Shown: positions 7,118 to 15,931, numbered from the stretch's first letter. The stretch is 36,527 nt of DNA from Oscillatoria sp. SIO1A7 (GCA_010672965.1 JAAHFN010000023.1:171238-207764); one strand, 5' to 3'. Numbers and translations: made by a program. Notes: generated by a model not told the origin, from the letters alone.

Positions 7118-7268
7118 TATCAAATCCGGTTAGTCCCTATAAAAAAAGCCTTGCCGTAGGACGGGCGGAGCGCCTGTCCGCCAGCCCGGATATGGACAGG
7201 CCGGACGCCCGTCCTACGGGAGACTATATACAAATTTTTTCTGCGGGTATTCTACCGGATTTGATATA
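7118..7268. mobile_element. MITE-like element family C, copy 1
   Basis: Terminal inverted repeats TATCAAATCCGGTTA and TACCGGATTTGATA bound 151 bp. The interior carries an imperfect long palindrome (CCGTAGGACGGGCGGAGCGC / GGACGCCCGTCCTACGG). Relatives with ATACCAAATCCG or ATATCAAATCCG ends occur at 15511, 15795, 34136 and 35937. Confidence 0.8.
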
Positions 7269-7272
7269 AGAA

Positions 7273-7320
7273 AACAAAAGGAAAAGGACGAGCCGAACTC
7301 GTCCTTTTCCTTTTGTTTGT
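7273..7320 (-). terminator. 20-bp hairpin with U-rich tail, downstream of mraY
   Basis: AACAAAAGGAAAAGGACGAG (7273-7292) and its exact complement (7298-7317) form a 20-bp stem with a 5-nt loop. On the minus strand it ends in CTTTTGTTTTC. It is probably the terminator of the mraY transcript, displaced some 420 bases from the stop codon by the duplicated repeat block, and it may work in both directions. Confidence 0.65.
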
Positions 7321-7371
7321 GAATTGAACTCAGCGGAAGCAGTCAGCGGAAGAGGCAAGGGGCAGGGAGCA

Positions 7372-7736
7372 GAGGGAGAAGTCAAAAGTCAAAAGTCAAA
7401 AGTTAAGAAACACTCCTTCCGTTCGCCCGTTCGCGTAGGCGTAGCCTGCCCAAGGAGGGCATAGTGCGATCGCCTATTCACTGTTAACCTTTGACCTTTG
7501 ACTTTTGACTTTTGACTTTTGACTTTTGACTTCCAATGCCCAATTTACGAGAGGGAGAAGTCAAAAGTCAAAAGTCAAAAGTTAAGAAACACTCCTTCCG
7601 TTCGCCCGTTCGCGTAGGCGTAGCCTGCCCAAGGAGGGCATAGTGCGATCGCCTATTCACTGTTAACCTTTGACCTTTGACTTTTGACTTTTGACTTTTG
7701 ACTTCCAATGCCCAATGCCCCATGCCCAATTTACGA
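7372..7736. repeat. Two tandem copies of a 179-bp block
   Basis: The block GAGGGAGAAGTCAAAAGTCAAAAG...CCAATGCCCAATTTACGA starts at 7372 and again at 7551 (offset 179). The copies differ only in the number of 7-bp units (TTTTGAC, TGCCCAA). Each block is itself palindromic, with an (AAGTCAA)n array facing a (TTGACTT)n array. The second copy ends one base before the stop codon of mraY, so the repeats fill the gene's whole 3' flank. Confidence 0.9.
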
Positions 7737-8861
7737 TTAACGAAGAAGAAAAGCGAGCCAGACTAAAAGGCAATTTATCGAGTAGAAGACGGCAACGATA
7801 GTAATTTCCGACCAACCGCTTAATTCGAGGTGATGGTGCATTGGAGCCATTTTCAAAAGGCGCTTGCCAATCCCATCAGGTCCTTTGGTTGCTTTGTAAT
7901 AGCCGACTTGAGCCATGACCGAGACCGCTTCGACAAAGAAAATGCCGCTGATGATGAATAGGCTCCAGAGAGAGTTGCTTAGCAAGGCGACGGCAGCTAA
8001 GGCCCCGCCTAAAGCAAGAGAACCAGTATCGCCCATGAAGACGCGGGCGGGGTTGCGGTTGTGGGCCAGAAATCCCAGACAACTGCCGCTCATGCAGGCG
8101 CAGAAGATTGCCAAGGGGATGGAGGTGCTGGCAACGATCGCGCCCAATCCCAAAAAGGCGATCGCTCCGGTTCCCCCCATGAGTCCGTCTAAGCCATCGG
8201 TTAAATTAGTGGAATTGCTTTGGGCCACTAAGACGAAACCCGCCAATGGCCAGAACATGAAGCCTAAAGGTAGCGTTAGTCCGAAAGGTAGTGCTATACT
8301 GGTAATATTCTCTCCCCCGGTCAAGGCTAGCCAGAGACAAAATAGCAAGCCGAACCCAATGAGCAAAGCCAGTTTCATTTTGGGAGAGATTCCTTTATTA
8401 GATTTCCGGCGCAGAATCTGCCAGTCATCTAACCAACCGATAGTTGCATAAGCGAGGGTCAGGGCACAAGCTGCGATCGCTTCTCCTGAAAACCCAGACC
8501 AAACTACAGCCGCAAGCAGGCCAACGGGGATAAAAAATATGCCGCCCATCGTTGGCGTGCCTGCTTTTTTCAAATGCCTTTTGGGTCCGTCTTCGCGAAT
8601 GACCTGACCAGTTTTTAGCCATTGGAGCATCGGGACTACCCAATAGCCCAATGCAGCCACAGCCACAGCACAGAATAACATTGGTATAGCCAAGGACCCG
8701 CCCGGGTTAGACGAGTTGCCGGCCATCCAATCGAAAATAATTGCTGCTACGCTCAGAACCGCTGCCAAGATAGACAACAAAAGGGTTCCTGAGAGATTGA
8801 AGGTTTTATTTGAAAATAATTTTGCGTCCACTGGAAAATTTTTTAACTCCAAGCACACCAC
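7737..8861 (-). CDS. mraY: Phospho-N-acetylmuramoyl-pentapeptide-transferase
   Basis: A 374-residue polytopic membrane enzyme that transfers phospho-MurNAc-pentapeptide from UDP to undecaprenyl phosphate, giving lipid I in peptidoglycan synthesis. Family hallmarks in order are REDGPKRHLKKAGTPTMGG on the first cytoplasmic loop, the Asp pair in GWLDDW, NLTDGLDGLMGG, FMGDTGSLALGG with its catalytic Asp, and the histidine motif PMHHHLELSGWSE. About ten hydrophobic segments lie between them. The start taken is GTG at 8861; a GTG one codon later is equally possible. The N-terminus (VCLELKNFPVDAK) is slightly longer than usual for cyanobacterial MraY. The gene lies 110 bp downstream of the DUF3134 gene on the same strand, and its 3' flank is a repeat block. 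Confidence 0.96.
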   Translation of the reverse strand: MVCLELKNFPVDAKLFSNKTFNLSGTLLLSILAAVLSVAAIIFDWMAGNSSNPGGSLAIPMLFCAVAVAALGYWVVPMLQWLKTGQVIREDGPKRHLKKAGTPTMGGIFFIPVGLLAAVVWSGFSGEAIAACALTLAYATIGWLDDWQILRRKSNKGISPKMKLALLIGFGLLFCLWLALTGGENITSIALPFGLTLPLGFMFWPLAGFVLVAQSNSTNLTDGLDGLMGGTGAIAFLGLGAIVASTSIPLAIFCACMSGSCLGFLAHNRNPARVFMGDTGSLALGGALAAVALLSNSLWSLFIISGIFFVEAVSVMAQVGYYKATKGPDGIGKRLLKMAPMHHHLELSGWSEITIVAVFYSINCLLVWLAFLLR

Positions 8862-8971
8862 ACAATCGAAACAGAGCCTTTCTCTGGTTTTTTAACCAAG
8901 CTTATATTGGTCCTATTGATACTGGCTATTGGTCTCGGTTGCCAATTGCCCCGCCCTAGGGTTCGCGATCG

Positions 8972-9214
8972 CTAGTCCATAGACTCTTCTGTTTCTTCTT
9001 CTTCTTGGTAAGAATTATCCTCTGCTAACATCAGTTCGGTAATCTCTTCATCGGAAGAGTCCTCAGACTCATTGGTTTCTCGCGCCAACAAGCGGCCGCT
9101 GGCCTCCAGCCAATCTAATATAGAAGGCTGCTGCTGGGAGGGAAGAACGTCAGCGACTTGATATCGGGGCTGCCCCGTTAAAGAAGGGTTGCGAACAGGA
9201 GTATAGTCGGACAT
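8972..9214 (-). CDS. DUF3134 family protein
   Basis: An 80-residue acidic protein from the ATG at 9214. An upstream in-frame TTG at 9244 adds an unlikely MFVLFYWTDF. The N-terminal YTPVRNPSLTGQPRYQVADVLPSQQQPSILDWLEASGRLLAR and the Glu/Asp-rich C-terminus fit the small cyanobacteria-specific DUF3134 family, of unknown function. No signal peptide or membrane segment is present. It precedes mraY on the same strand by 110 bp and might be co-transcribed with it. Confidence 0.8.
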   Translation of the reverse strand: MSDYTPVRNPSLTGQPRYQVADVLPSQQQPSILDWLEASGRLLARETNESEDSSDEEITELMLAEDNSYQEEEETEESMD

Positions 9215-9384
9215 GAAGTCGGTCCAATAGAATAATACAAACAAGGGTCAAGGTGCCGATACGCCCCTCAGACAAGATAGAGCGGTGGGTTACCCTTTAT
9301 CATACTTGAGGTGCGATAGCACATCCTAAATTATCGCAACAATATTATTAAACAGTTTTTAGGACATTGGGCATGGCAAAAGCT

Positions 9385-9716
9385 ATCAGCTATCAGCTTT
9401 CAGCTTTCAGCTTAGTCTTTGAGCTTTCAGCTTTCAGCTTTCAGCTTTCAGCTTTCAGCTTTCAGCTTTCAGCTTAGTCTTTGAGCTGACCACGCTCCGC
9501 ACTGACCGCTCAGAGCTGACCGCTCAGAGCTGACCGCTGAGTGCGAGTCTTATGCCCAATAATGAAGCTCTCAGGTTTCAGCTTAGTCTTTGAGCTGACC
9601 ACGCTCCGCACTGACCGTTCAGAGCTGACCGCTCAGAGCTGACCGCTCAGAGCTGACCGCTCAGAGCTGACCGCTCAGAGCTGACCGCTGAGTGCGAGTC
9701 TTATGCCCAATAATGA
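9385..9716. repeat. Heptamer array plus duplicated GAGCTGACCGCTCA block
   Basis: (TTTCAGC)n runs from about 9389 to 9474. It is followed by AGCTTAGTCTTTGAGCTGACCACGCTCCGCACTGACCG..., a block that occurs at 9471-9566 and again at 9580-9716. The second copy contains more units of the 14-mer AGAGCTGACCGCTC. No gene is supported between 9215 and 9743. Confidence 0.9.
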
Positions 9717-9743
9717 AAATGTTCTTAACGCTCCCCCCGGAAA

Positions 9744-10328
9744 ATGATTGGCAAATCAGAATTATTAGAAGCTTGTGCGGGAAAAAATCGCGGCCTACTG
9801 GCGACCAATGTTGAAAGGCAAGCAATATTGTCTGCCATTGCCCAGCTTGAGGGCCGCAATCCCAATCCTCGACCCTTAGAGGCTGCGGAATTATTAGACG
9901 GAGATTGGCGATTGCTCTACACGACAAGTAAGGGCCTCTTAAAGATCGATCGCCTGCCTTTGGCCAAATTGGGAGAAATATATCAGTCTATCCGAGTCAA
10001 GGACGCTAAAATCTACAACATTGCCGAAATTTATGGTTTGCCGCTATTAGAAGGTCTAGTCAGCGTTTCTGCCAGATTCGAGGCCGTCTCAGAGCGCCGA
10101 GTTACAGTAAAATTCGAGCGAAATATTACAGGGCTCCAGCGCCTAATCCGCTACCAGTCGCCCGCCCAGTTTATTGAAAAAATTGAAGCCGGCCAAAAAT
10201 TTATGGCGATCGACGCCGAGATTAACCCAGATCGACGCCAAGGCTGGTTAGATATTACTTACCTAGATAACAATCTGCGCATCGGGCGCGGCAATGAAGG
10301 GAGCGTATTTGTTTTGACGAAAATATGA
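9744..10328 (+). CDS. PAP/fibrillin family protein
   Basis: A 194-residue soluble protein of the plastid-lipid-associated protein (fibrillin) family. Diagnostic stretches are an N-terminal helical segment (SELLEACAGKNRGLLA), LLDGDWRLLYTTSKGLLKIDRLPLAKLGEIYQSI, and the C-terminal LDITYLDNNLRIGRGNEGSVFVL. These lipocalin-like proteins associate with thylakoid lipids in plants and cyanobacteria and are linked to photoprotection. The length is typical. The start ATG at 9744 has GGA five bases upstream. tatC follows on the same strand after 121 bp. Confidence 0.88.
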   Translation: MIGKSELLEACAGKNRGLLATNVERQAILSAIAQLEGRNPNPRPLEAAELLDGDWRLLYTTSKGLLKIDRLPLAKLGEIYQSIRVKDAKIYNIAEIYGLPLLEGLVSVSARFEAVSERRVTVKFERNITGLQRLIRYQSPAQFIEKIEAGQKFMAIDAEINPDRRQGWLDITYLDNNLRIGRGNEGSVFVLTKI

Positions 10329-10449
10329 GACTGGGCCGTACAATATTGCCAAAACCTTGCTATACCAATATCTTGCTAGGTGACAAACAATCTCCCTGTA
10401 TCCGTTGTTAATCCCTCGTTTTGACACCTAATTTTAGGGTAAGTAAGCA

Positions 10450-11322
10450 ATGAACAGTCAAGAAAATCAGACAAATGAAGAGCTTGGAAGCCTAACATCC
10501 AGGCAGCCAGAGGAGTCTGAAGATCTCCGCCAAACAATACAGCAAGACGTACCGGAGCTATACAGACCACCGACTGCTGGGGATGCCAACAACACGGAAG
10601 ATTCCTATCTCGACGAACTGCCCGACGACCTGGAGATGCCCCTTCTCGACCATCTGCAAGAACTGCGGATGCGGCTATTTTATGCTCTGATAGCTATTGT
10701 CTTGGGCATCATTGGCTGCTTTGTCTTCGTCAAACCCATCGTCCAACTCCTAGAAATTCCCGCTAGAGGAGCCAAGTTTCTCCAACTAGCGCCGGGAGAG
10801 TATTTCTTTGTCAGTATCAAAGTGGCAGGCTACAGCGGTCTTCTGGTAGCCAGTCCCTTCATCCTGTACCAAATTATCCAGTTCGTCCTGCCCGGGCTGA
10901 CGCGACGAGAACGCCGGCTTATCGGCCCGATTGTCCTCGGCTCTACTATTCTCTTTTTTGTCGGTATATTTTTTGCCTATATTGCCCTTATCCCCGCAGC
11001 GCTGAACTTTTTTATTAATTATGGTTCTGGGGTCGTAGATCAGATGTGGTCTATCGATCGCTATTTTGAATTCGTATTGCTGTTGCTCTTTTCCACCGGC
11101 GTGGCTTTTCAAATTCCAGTTGTCCAAGCTTTGTTGGGGCTCTTAGGTATTGTCTCTTCCGAGCGAATGCTTTCTGGCTGGCGATATGTGATTTTAGGAG
11201 CGGCGGTATTGGGGGCTATCTTGACTCCCTCTACCGATCCTCTTACTCAAAGTCTCCTGGCCAGTGCGGTCTTGGGTTTGTATTTTGGCGGTATTGGCTT
11301 GGTGAAGCTCTTGGGTCGTTGA
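10450..11322 (+). CDS. tatC: Sec-independent protein translocase TatC
   Basis: A 290-residue polytopic protein forming the signal-binding core of the Tat translocase, which moves folded twin-arginine proteins across thylakoid and plasma membranes. Residues 1-60 are a hydrophilic acidic extension. From about residue 61 the family pattern begins: [19 protein letters not shown], then six hydrophobic segments, with [21 protein letters not shown] in the first periplasm-to-cytoplasm region and [26 protein letters not shown] near the end. The N-terminal extension (about 60 residues) is longer than in E. coli TatC. A clear terminator follows at 11386. Confidence 0.95.
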   Translation: MNSQENQTNEELGSLTSRQPEESEDLRQTIQQDVPELYRPPTAGDANNTEDSYLDELPDDLEMPLLDHLQELRMRLFYALIAIVLGIIGCFVFVKPIVQLLEIPARGAKFLQLAPGEYFFVSIKVAGYSGLLVASPFILYQIIQFVLPGLTRRERRLIGPIVLGSTILFFVGIFFAYIALIPAALNFFINYGSGVVDQMWSIDRYFEFVLLLLFSTGVAFQIPVVQALLGLLGIVSSERMLSGWRYVILGAAVLGAILTPSTDPLTQSLLASAVLGLYFGGIGLVKLLGR

Positions 11323-11385
11323 GGCGATTTGAGAGGCAGCTTACAATTCAAGCCTACAATCGAAGCTTACAATTCAAGTTTACAA

Positions 11386-11425
11386 AAAGAAAACCTGGTC
11401 TATCCTAAAAACCAGGTTTTCTTTT
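11386..11425 (+). terminator. Rho-independent terminator after tatC
   Basis: AAAGAAAACCTGG (11386-11398) pairs with CCAGGTTTTCTTT (11412-11424), a 13-bp stem with a 13-nt loop and a terminal T-rich run. It lies 64 bases after the tatC stop. Between them, at 11340-11380, is a small direct repeat of TTACAATTCAAG. Confidence 0.8.
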
Positions 11426-11568
11426 GATTAATTATTATAGAACTGGCGATCGCACCCTCAATCCCTTGATTGCGCAATATAATTGCGCTTGCGAACCGGA
11501 AAGACTCGGTCGAGCAAAAAAATATCGAAATAATTTTAAACAATTTTTAGTGAAAACAATAAATACAA

Positions 11569-12351
11569 ATGAAAAGAAGATTGTTTATAGTATTAAGTCT
11601 ATCAACTCTAATGGCGGCTTGTAGTGCTGCTGCAAATAATCAAGGAGAGCCACAGTCATTTACTATAACGGTATCGGTAGCGGCTAGCTTGCAAAATGCT
11701 ATGAAAGCGATCGCGCAGATCTATCAAAACCAAGCGCCCAATACAGTCATTATTTATAATTTTGGTTCTTCGGGATCTTTGCAGCAGCAAATCGAACAGG
11801 GTGCGCCGGTGGATCTATTTATATCCGCAGCCCCCGAACAAATCAATGCTTTAGAAGCAAAAAATCTGTTACTAGCCGGGACTCGGCAAGATTTACTAAC
11901 CAATCAAATTTTGGCGATCGCACCCAAAGAAGCAACGGGTATTTCCGACTGGAAAGATTTAGCTACAGATAGAGTTAGTAAAATAGCTATTAGCAACCCG
12001 GACAGCGTACCGGCAGGAAAATATGCGAAGGAAGTGCTAGAAGCTCTGAACTTATACGACCGGATTAAACCAAAGTTAGTATTTACTAAGGACGTGCGCC
12101 AAGTTTTAGCTTATGTAGAGACTGGCAATGTGGATGCGGGAGTAGTTTATGCAACAGATGCGCAACTATCCAACGGAGTAAAGGCGATCGCCGTTGCCCG
12201 AAAAGAACATCACTCCCCCATCGTCTATCCAGTGGCAGTAGTGAAAGATAGCAAACAGCCGGAGGCAGCCAAAGCATTCCTACAGTTCCTATCCAGCCCA
12301 GAGGCAAAAGCAGCTTTCGAGCAATACGGGTTTAAAATAGCTGGCAATTAA
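11569..12351 (+). CDS. modA: Molybdate ABC transporter, substrate-binding lipoprotein ModA
   Basis: A 260-residue periplasmic molybdate-binding protein. A signal peptide with lipobox (LSTLMAAC, Cys at 18) shows it is a lipoprotein. The mature part begins with ITVSVAASLQNAMKAIAQIY and carries the ligand-site motifs NFGSSGSLQQQIEQGAPVDLFISA, ISNPDSVPAGKYA and VETGNVDAGVVYATDA typical of ModA. It captures molybdate (or tungstate) for the ModB-ModC transporter encoded 32 bp downstream, so the two genes are surely one operon. The ATG has no good ribosome binding site (AATACAAATG). I saw no Moco riboswitch or ModE palindrome upstream. Confidence 0.95.
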   Translation: MKRRLFIVLSLSTLMAACSAAANNQGEPQSFTITVSVAASLQNAMKAIAQIYQNQAPNTVIIYNFGSSGSLQQQIEQGAPVDLFISAAPEQINALEAKNLLLAGTRQDLLTNQILAIAPKEATGISDWKDLATDRVSKIAISNPDSVPAGKYAKEVLEALNLYDRIKPKLVFTKDVRQVLAYVETGNVDAGVVYATDAQLSNGVKAIAVARKEHHSPIVYPVAVVKDSKQPEAAKAFLQFLSSPEAKAAFEQYGFKIAGN

Positions 12352-12383
12352 CCCGTTGACCCCCCGTGCTATAAACCCAAGAT

Positions 12384-14411
12384 ATGGAATTCGATTTATC
12401 TCCATTATGGATTTCTCTGAAAACCGCCGCGATCGCAACTATCTTTGCCTTGATATTGGGAACTGCGGCGGCGGGTTGGATGTTTGCATATCGAGGTAAA
12501 GGCAAAGGAATTATCGACGGCATTTTTACCCTGCCCTTGGTTCTACCGCCAACGGTATTGGGTTTTTTGCTGCTCCTGGCTTTCGGGCGAAATAGCTTTT
12601 TAGGACAGTTATTGATGCGCTGGGAAATTGCTATTGTTTTTTCCTGGAGCGCGGCGGCGATCGCCTCTACAGTGGTGGCCTTTCCCTTAATGTATAAAAC
12701 CGTGCTAAGTGCCTTCGAGCAAGTCGATAGGGATTTGATTAACTGCGCCAGAACCCTAGGAGCTTCTGAAAATCGCATTTTTTGGCAAGTGCTGCTACCC
12801 CTAGCTTGGCCTGGGGTTATCGCGGGAACGATTCTCAGCTTTGCCCGGGCTCTGGGAGAATTTGGCGCTACCTTAATGTTTGCTGGCAGCATTCCGGGCA
12901 AAACCCAAACTATTCCTATTGCTATTTTCTTTGCTGCTGAGGCTGGCAAGATGGACGAGGCTTTAATTTGGGTGCTGATAATGGTAGCGATCGCTCTCGG
13001 TGCCATAGTCGCTATTAATTATTGGTCTAACTTGCAATTTCTCTCCCAAAGTCAATTTCTCGATTATTGCTCTTCTGCGATCGGCCGCTGGCTGGGTCGC
13101 TGGTTATTAGGTTTGCGCCAAAGTCGCCGCCAAATACCGTTTTTATTCTCATTCTTCTTTTCTGAGCGACAGGGCGAGTTTTGGCAAGAGGGCGAGTTTT
13201 GGCAAGAGGACGATAACAGCACCAAGCCGCACACCGATAGATTTGCACGGCAAAATTCCAAGCCGTATAATTCCAAGCCGCTTACCGATAAGTCCGGGCA
13301 GGATAATCCCAAGCCGTATAATTCCAACTCGCGAGAGCTGGCAGTAGAGCTATATAAACAATTTCCCAGCTTTACCCTAGAGACTCAATTTGCTGCTAAA
13401 GGGCAGAATATCGGAATTTTGGGTTCGTCGGGTTCCGGCAAAAGCATGACCCTGCGCTCTATCGCCGGTTTGGAAACTCCGGCGAGGGGGCGGATTGTCT
13501 TAAACGGACGAGTGTTATTCGATTCCACACGGGGCATCAATCTTCCGGCGCGATCGCGTCGAATTGGTTTCGTCTTCCAAAACTATGCTCTTTTTCCCCA
13601 TATGCCAGTAGCGCGAAATATTGGTTTTGGCTTGAGCGACCTGCCCAAAGAAGAACGGAAGCAACGAGTAGAGCAATACATAGAGCTGATGCAGTTGCAA
13701 GGATTGGAAAAACGCTATCCTCGGGAACTGTCCGGCGGCCAGCAGCAGCGAGTTGCCTTAGCCCGGGCTTTGGCGATCGCGCCGGAAGCTTTACTTTTAG
13801 ACGAGCCTCTCTCTGCCTTGGATAACTATCTGCGCAGCCGAATTGAAAAACTGCTCGGCGAAGTTTTCAGAAGCTATCAAGGAGTCGCCTTATTGGTCAC
13901 CCACAAACTAGAAGAAGCTTATCGAGTTTGCGACTATCTTCTAGTCCTGTCCCAAGGCAAAGTCATTGCCTCCGGTTCCAAGCAAGATATTTTCGAGCGT
14001 CCCCGGACTCTTGCCGTCGCCCAGCTCACCGAATGCAAAAATTTATCTCGCGCCCGAGAGATTGACAGCCAACATATAGAGGCTTTGGATTGGGGCTGCG
14101 TTCTCCAAGTTATCGAACCCCTACCCAACCCGCTAACCTATGTCGGCATCCGCGCTCATCATCTAGTTTTTCCACAAAAGCTTCCACAAGAGCAAGATGG
14201 AGAAAATACTTTTCTCTGCTGGCTGGCGATGGCGATCGAGGCACCGCATCGGGTTACTCTTTATCTGAAACTCAATTCTCCGGCTAAGGGCGATCGCGAT
14301 TACCACTTACAAGCAGAACTTTTTAAAGAAAAATGGGCTAATTTAAAAAACCGACCTTTGCCTTGGTCGGTTCGCCTAGCACCCCTGCAGTTAATTTTGA
14401 TGGAGAAATGA
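12384..14411 (+). CDS. modBC: ModB-ModC fusion: molybdate ABC transporter permease and ATPase
   Basis: A 675-residue fusion. Residues 1-~235 are the ModB permease with about five membrane segments and the cytoplasmic coupling loop DLINCARTLGASENRIFWQVLLPLAWPGVIAG. Residues ~240-330 are a low-complexity linker with tandem motifs (GEFWQEGEFWQED; NSKPYNSKPLTDKSG...NPKPYNSN). Residues ~330-540 are the ModC ATPase: Walker A GSSGSGKS, signature ELSGGQQQRVALARAL, Walker B LLLDEPLSALD, and H-loop VTHKLEEAY. The remaining ~120 residues look like a divergent MOBE/TOBE-type regulatory domain. ModB-ModC fusions are known in cyanobacteria. The repeat-bearing linker suggests local tandem expansion at the junction. 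Confidence 0.94.
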   Translation: MEFDLSPLWISLKTAAIATIFALILGTAAAGWMFAYRGKGKGIIDGIFTLPLVLPPTVLGFLLLLAFGRNSFLGQLLMRWEIAIVFSWSAAAIASTVVAFPLMYKTVLSAFEQVDRDLINCARTLGASENRIFWQVLLPLAWPGVIAGTILSFARALGEFGATLMFAGSIPGKTQTIPIAIFFAAEAGKMDEALIWVLIMVAIALGAIVAINYWSNLQFLSQSQFLDYCSSAIGRWLGRWLLGLRQSRRQIPFLFSFFFSERQGEFWQEGEFWQEDDNSTKPHTDRFARQNSKPYNSKPLTDKSGQDNPKPYNSNSRELAVELYKQFPSFTLETQFAAKGQNIGILGSSGSGKSMTLRSIAGLETPARGRIVLNGRVLFDSTRGINLPARSRRIGFVFQNYALFPHMPVARNIGFGLSDLPKEERKQRVEQYIELMQLQGLEKRYPRELSGGQQQRVALARALAIAPEALLLDEPLSALDNYLRSRIEKLLGEVFRSYQGVALLVTHKLEEAYRVCDYLLVLSQGKVIASGSKQDIFERPRTLAVAQLTECKNLSRAREIDSQHIEALDWGCVLQVIEPLPNPLTYVGIRAHHLVFPQKLPQEQDGENTFLCWLAMAIEAPHRVTLYLKLNSPAKGDRDYHLQAELFKEKWANLKNRPLPWSVRLAPLQLILMEK

Positions 14412-14424
14412 TTTATTAAATACA

Positions 14425-14538
14425 GGACTTACGCAAACTGTCCGTATTTAGTATTTGTAGGGGCAATCCCCCCGCGATTCTCAGGGGCCCAGACGCGGGG
14501 CGCGATCGCCCCTATTCCTAGAGTCTATGCGTAAGTCC
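14425..14538. mobile_element. MITE-like element family B, copy 2
   Basis: Ends are GGACTTACGCAAA and TGCGTAAGTCC, 114 bp. The interior ATTTGTAGGGGCAATCC...GCCCCTAT...TAGAGTCTA matches copy 3 at 24731-24808, with an extra G+C-rich segment. It starts 14 bases after the modBC stop codon. Confidence 0.8.
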
Positions 14539-14588
14539 TGAAATAGTCATAATTTCCTGGCAGGAGCGCGGTCGGTGGGCTGCATGGT

Positions 14589-14665
14589 TTTCTGGGGCGA
14601 AGCATTCCAATCCAATAATTTTTTGTATAGCAAAAGCTATCTCGGGAATGCTGTCGCCCCTACGT
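14589..14665 (+). mobile_element. Decayed family A remnant
   Basis: TTCTGGGGCGAAGCATTCC...GGGAATGCTGTCGCCCCTACG matches the interior of family A but lacks the terminal TATAGCG/CGCTATA ends. From here to 15021 I see no gene or clear signal. Confidence 0.6.
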
Positions 14666-15021
14666 CCGGGTCGATACTCTTGAATGCCAAATCTAAAAAA
14701 CATACCCTTGCAAGACACCCTACCCTAGGGGTATAGCAATTTGGGACCATAATGTGGAGCGATCGCCTTCAATTGCTACAGGAAAGAGCAATAGCAGCAA
14801 TGAAGGCAAGCATTGTAATAGTATATAAATATAGGAGTAAAAAGAAGAAAGACTAAAAGCTAGTCAGAGACAGCGCTTTGGCTAACTAAATACGATTGCC
14901 CATTTGCTACCGTATTGGCTGCTTGGTCCCTTGGCGGTTGCACCAATGTTCGCGACCAACCGATCTATCGGCTAGTATTGGCTAGTCTCCCAAATACCTT
15001 TGTCCTGCCAAGGTGCAGAAA

Positions 15022-15060
15022 GTAGAGGACCGCGAGAGAAATTCTCTCGCGGTCCTCTAC
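15022..15060. repeat. 19-bp perfect palindrome upstream of rpsU
   Basis: GTAGAGGACCGCGAGAGAA and its exact complement are separated by one base. It lacks a U-run in either direction, so it could be a hairpin in the rpsU leader, a transcript-end stabiliser, or a protein-binding site. It is 210 bp before the rpsU start and is not repeated elsewhere in the window. Confidence 0.8.
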
Positions 15061-15270
15061 ACCGGAAGCAAAAAGGCAATTATACGATTGCAGTTTGGTA
15101 GGGAACAGGAGTAGCATAGCAACTCTCGCGCGATAGCGAAATAGCGAATGCCAGTTCTAGTAGCAAGGTGCAGCATCTAGTTGGCGACAGATTGTACCGG
15201 ATTTTTAAATCGGTTGAGAAATAATACCGGGCGATCGCAGATGATGAAAAAACATTAAGGAGGATATAGA

Positions 15271-15447
15271 ATGACCCAAGTGGTTGTTGGGGAAAATGAA
15301 AATCTGGAATCGGCACTGCGTCGATTCAAGCGTCAAGTGTCGAAAGCGGGTATTTTTGCAGATGTCAAACGCCGCCGGTATTTCGAGACTCCTATAGAAA
15401 AACGCAAGCGCAAGGCAATGGCTCGGCGCAAGAAACGCTATTACTAA
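15271..15447 (+). CDS. rpsU: 30S ribosomal protein S21
   Basis: A 58-residue basic protein, [21 protein letters not shown] onward, ending in the Arg/Lys-rich [14 protein letters not shown]. It is a small-subunit protein near the anti-Shine-Dalgarno end of 16S rRNA. A strong ribosome binding site TAAGGAGG (15256-15263) lies seven bases before the ATG and fixes the start. It stands alone rather than in the rpsU-dnaG arrangement of enterobacteria. It was missed by a length-limited ORF call. Confidence 0.95.
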   Translation: MTQVVVGENENLESALRRFKRQVSKAGIFADVKRRRYFETPIEKRKRKAMARRKKRYY

Positions 15448-15510
15448 GGTAGTGAGAGAGACTCACTTGCTCGTCAGCTATAATACGGGCAAGGGTCAAT
15501 ACAATATCCA

Positions 15511-15664
15511 ATACCAAATCCGAAAAAGCAAAGGCGATTTTTCAAGGGGAGCCCGCGCAAAATGCGAGCTGCCCCCAGGGAAGCCTCTTCGCGTCAACGG
15601 ACTTTTGGCCGCATCGCAACAGGCGTGATGGCTTACCGGCCGCGCCCTTATCGGATTTCGTATA
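15511..15664. mobile_element. MITE-like element family C, copy 2
   Basis: Ends are ATACCAAATCCGA and TCGGATTTCGTAT (one mismatch), 154 bp. It sits between the rpsU stop and the next hairpin terminator, so it has probably inserted into the rpsU 3' untranslated region. Confidence 0.65.
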
Positions 15665-15683
15665 AGTCGCGATTCGTGCTTCA

Positions 15684-15727
15684 AGGCGGGGGTTTAAAAA
15701 AAAACCCTCGCCTAATTTAATTTTTTT
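15684..15727 (+). terminator. Rho-independent terminator (rpsU)
   Basis: AGGCGGGGGTTT pairs with AAACCCTCGCCT (one mismatch) across an A-rich loop, and a run of seven T follows at 15721-15727. It is the likely end of the rpsU transcript, pushed downstream by the preceding MITE-like element. Confidence 0.75.
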
Positions 15728-15794
15728 ATTGCACAACTCTATGAGAGTAGCCGAAAGGGGGCTAGCGATCGCAAAAGTCCGAAGGATAAACGTA

Positions 15795-15922
15795 ATACCA
15801 AATCTGGTATAGATAGGATGCGATCGATCGCTGCCGCCTAACGCCTAAAGGCGCGGCTATACAAACAAAGCCTTTTTGGGCTCTCTTTGAAGAAAACATC
15901 CTTTATAAACCGGATTTGGTAT
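15795..15922. mobile_element. MITE-like element family C, copy 3
   Basis: Ends are ATACCAAATCTGG and CCGGATTTGGTAT (one mismatch), 128 bp. The interior has TAACGCCTAAAGGCG and AAGCCTTTTTGGGCT. It ends nine bases from the stop codon of the oxygenase fusion gene. Confidence 0.75.
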
Positions 15923-15931
15923 AAAATAGCT

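Noticed and set aside
7915-8451. 178-codon frame antisense to mraY, and a 224-codon frame at 12332-13006 antisense to modB
   Set aside because: Both are shadows of strongly conserved membrane proteins on the other strand, with odd Lys/Pro/Ala-rich composition.
11424-11624. 66-codon frame overlapping the modA start
   Set aside because: It overlaps the modA signal peptide in another frame and has no recognisable protein features.
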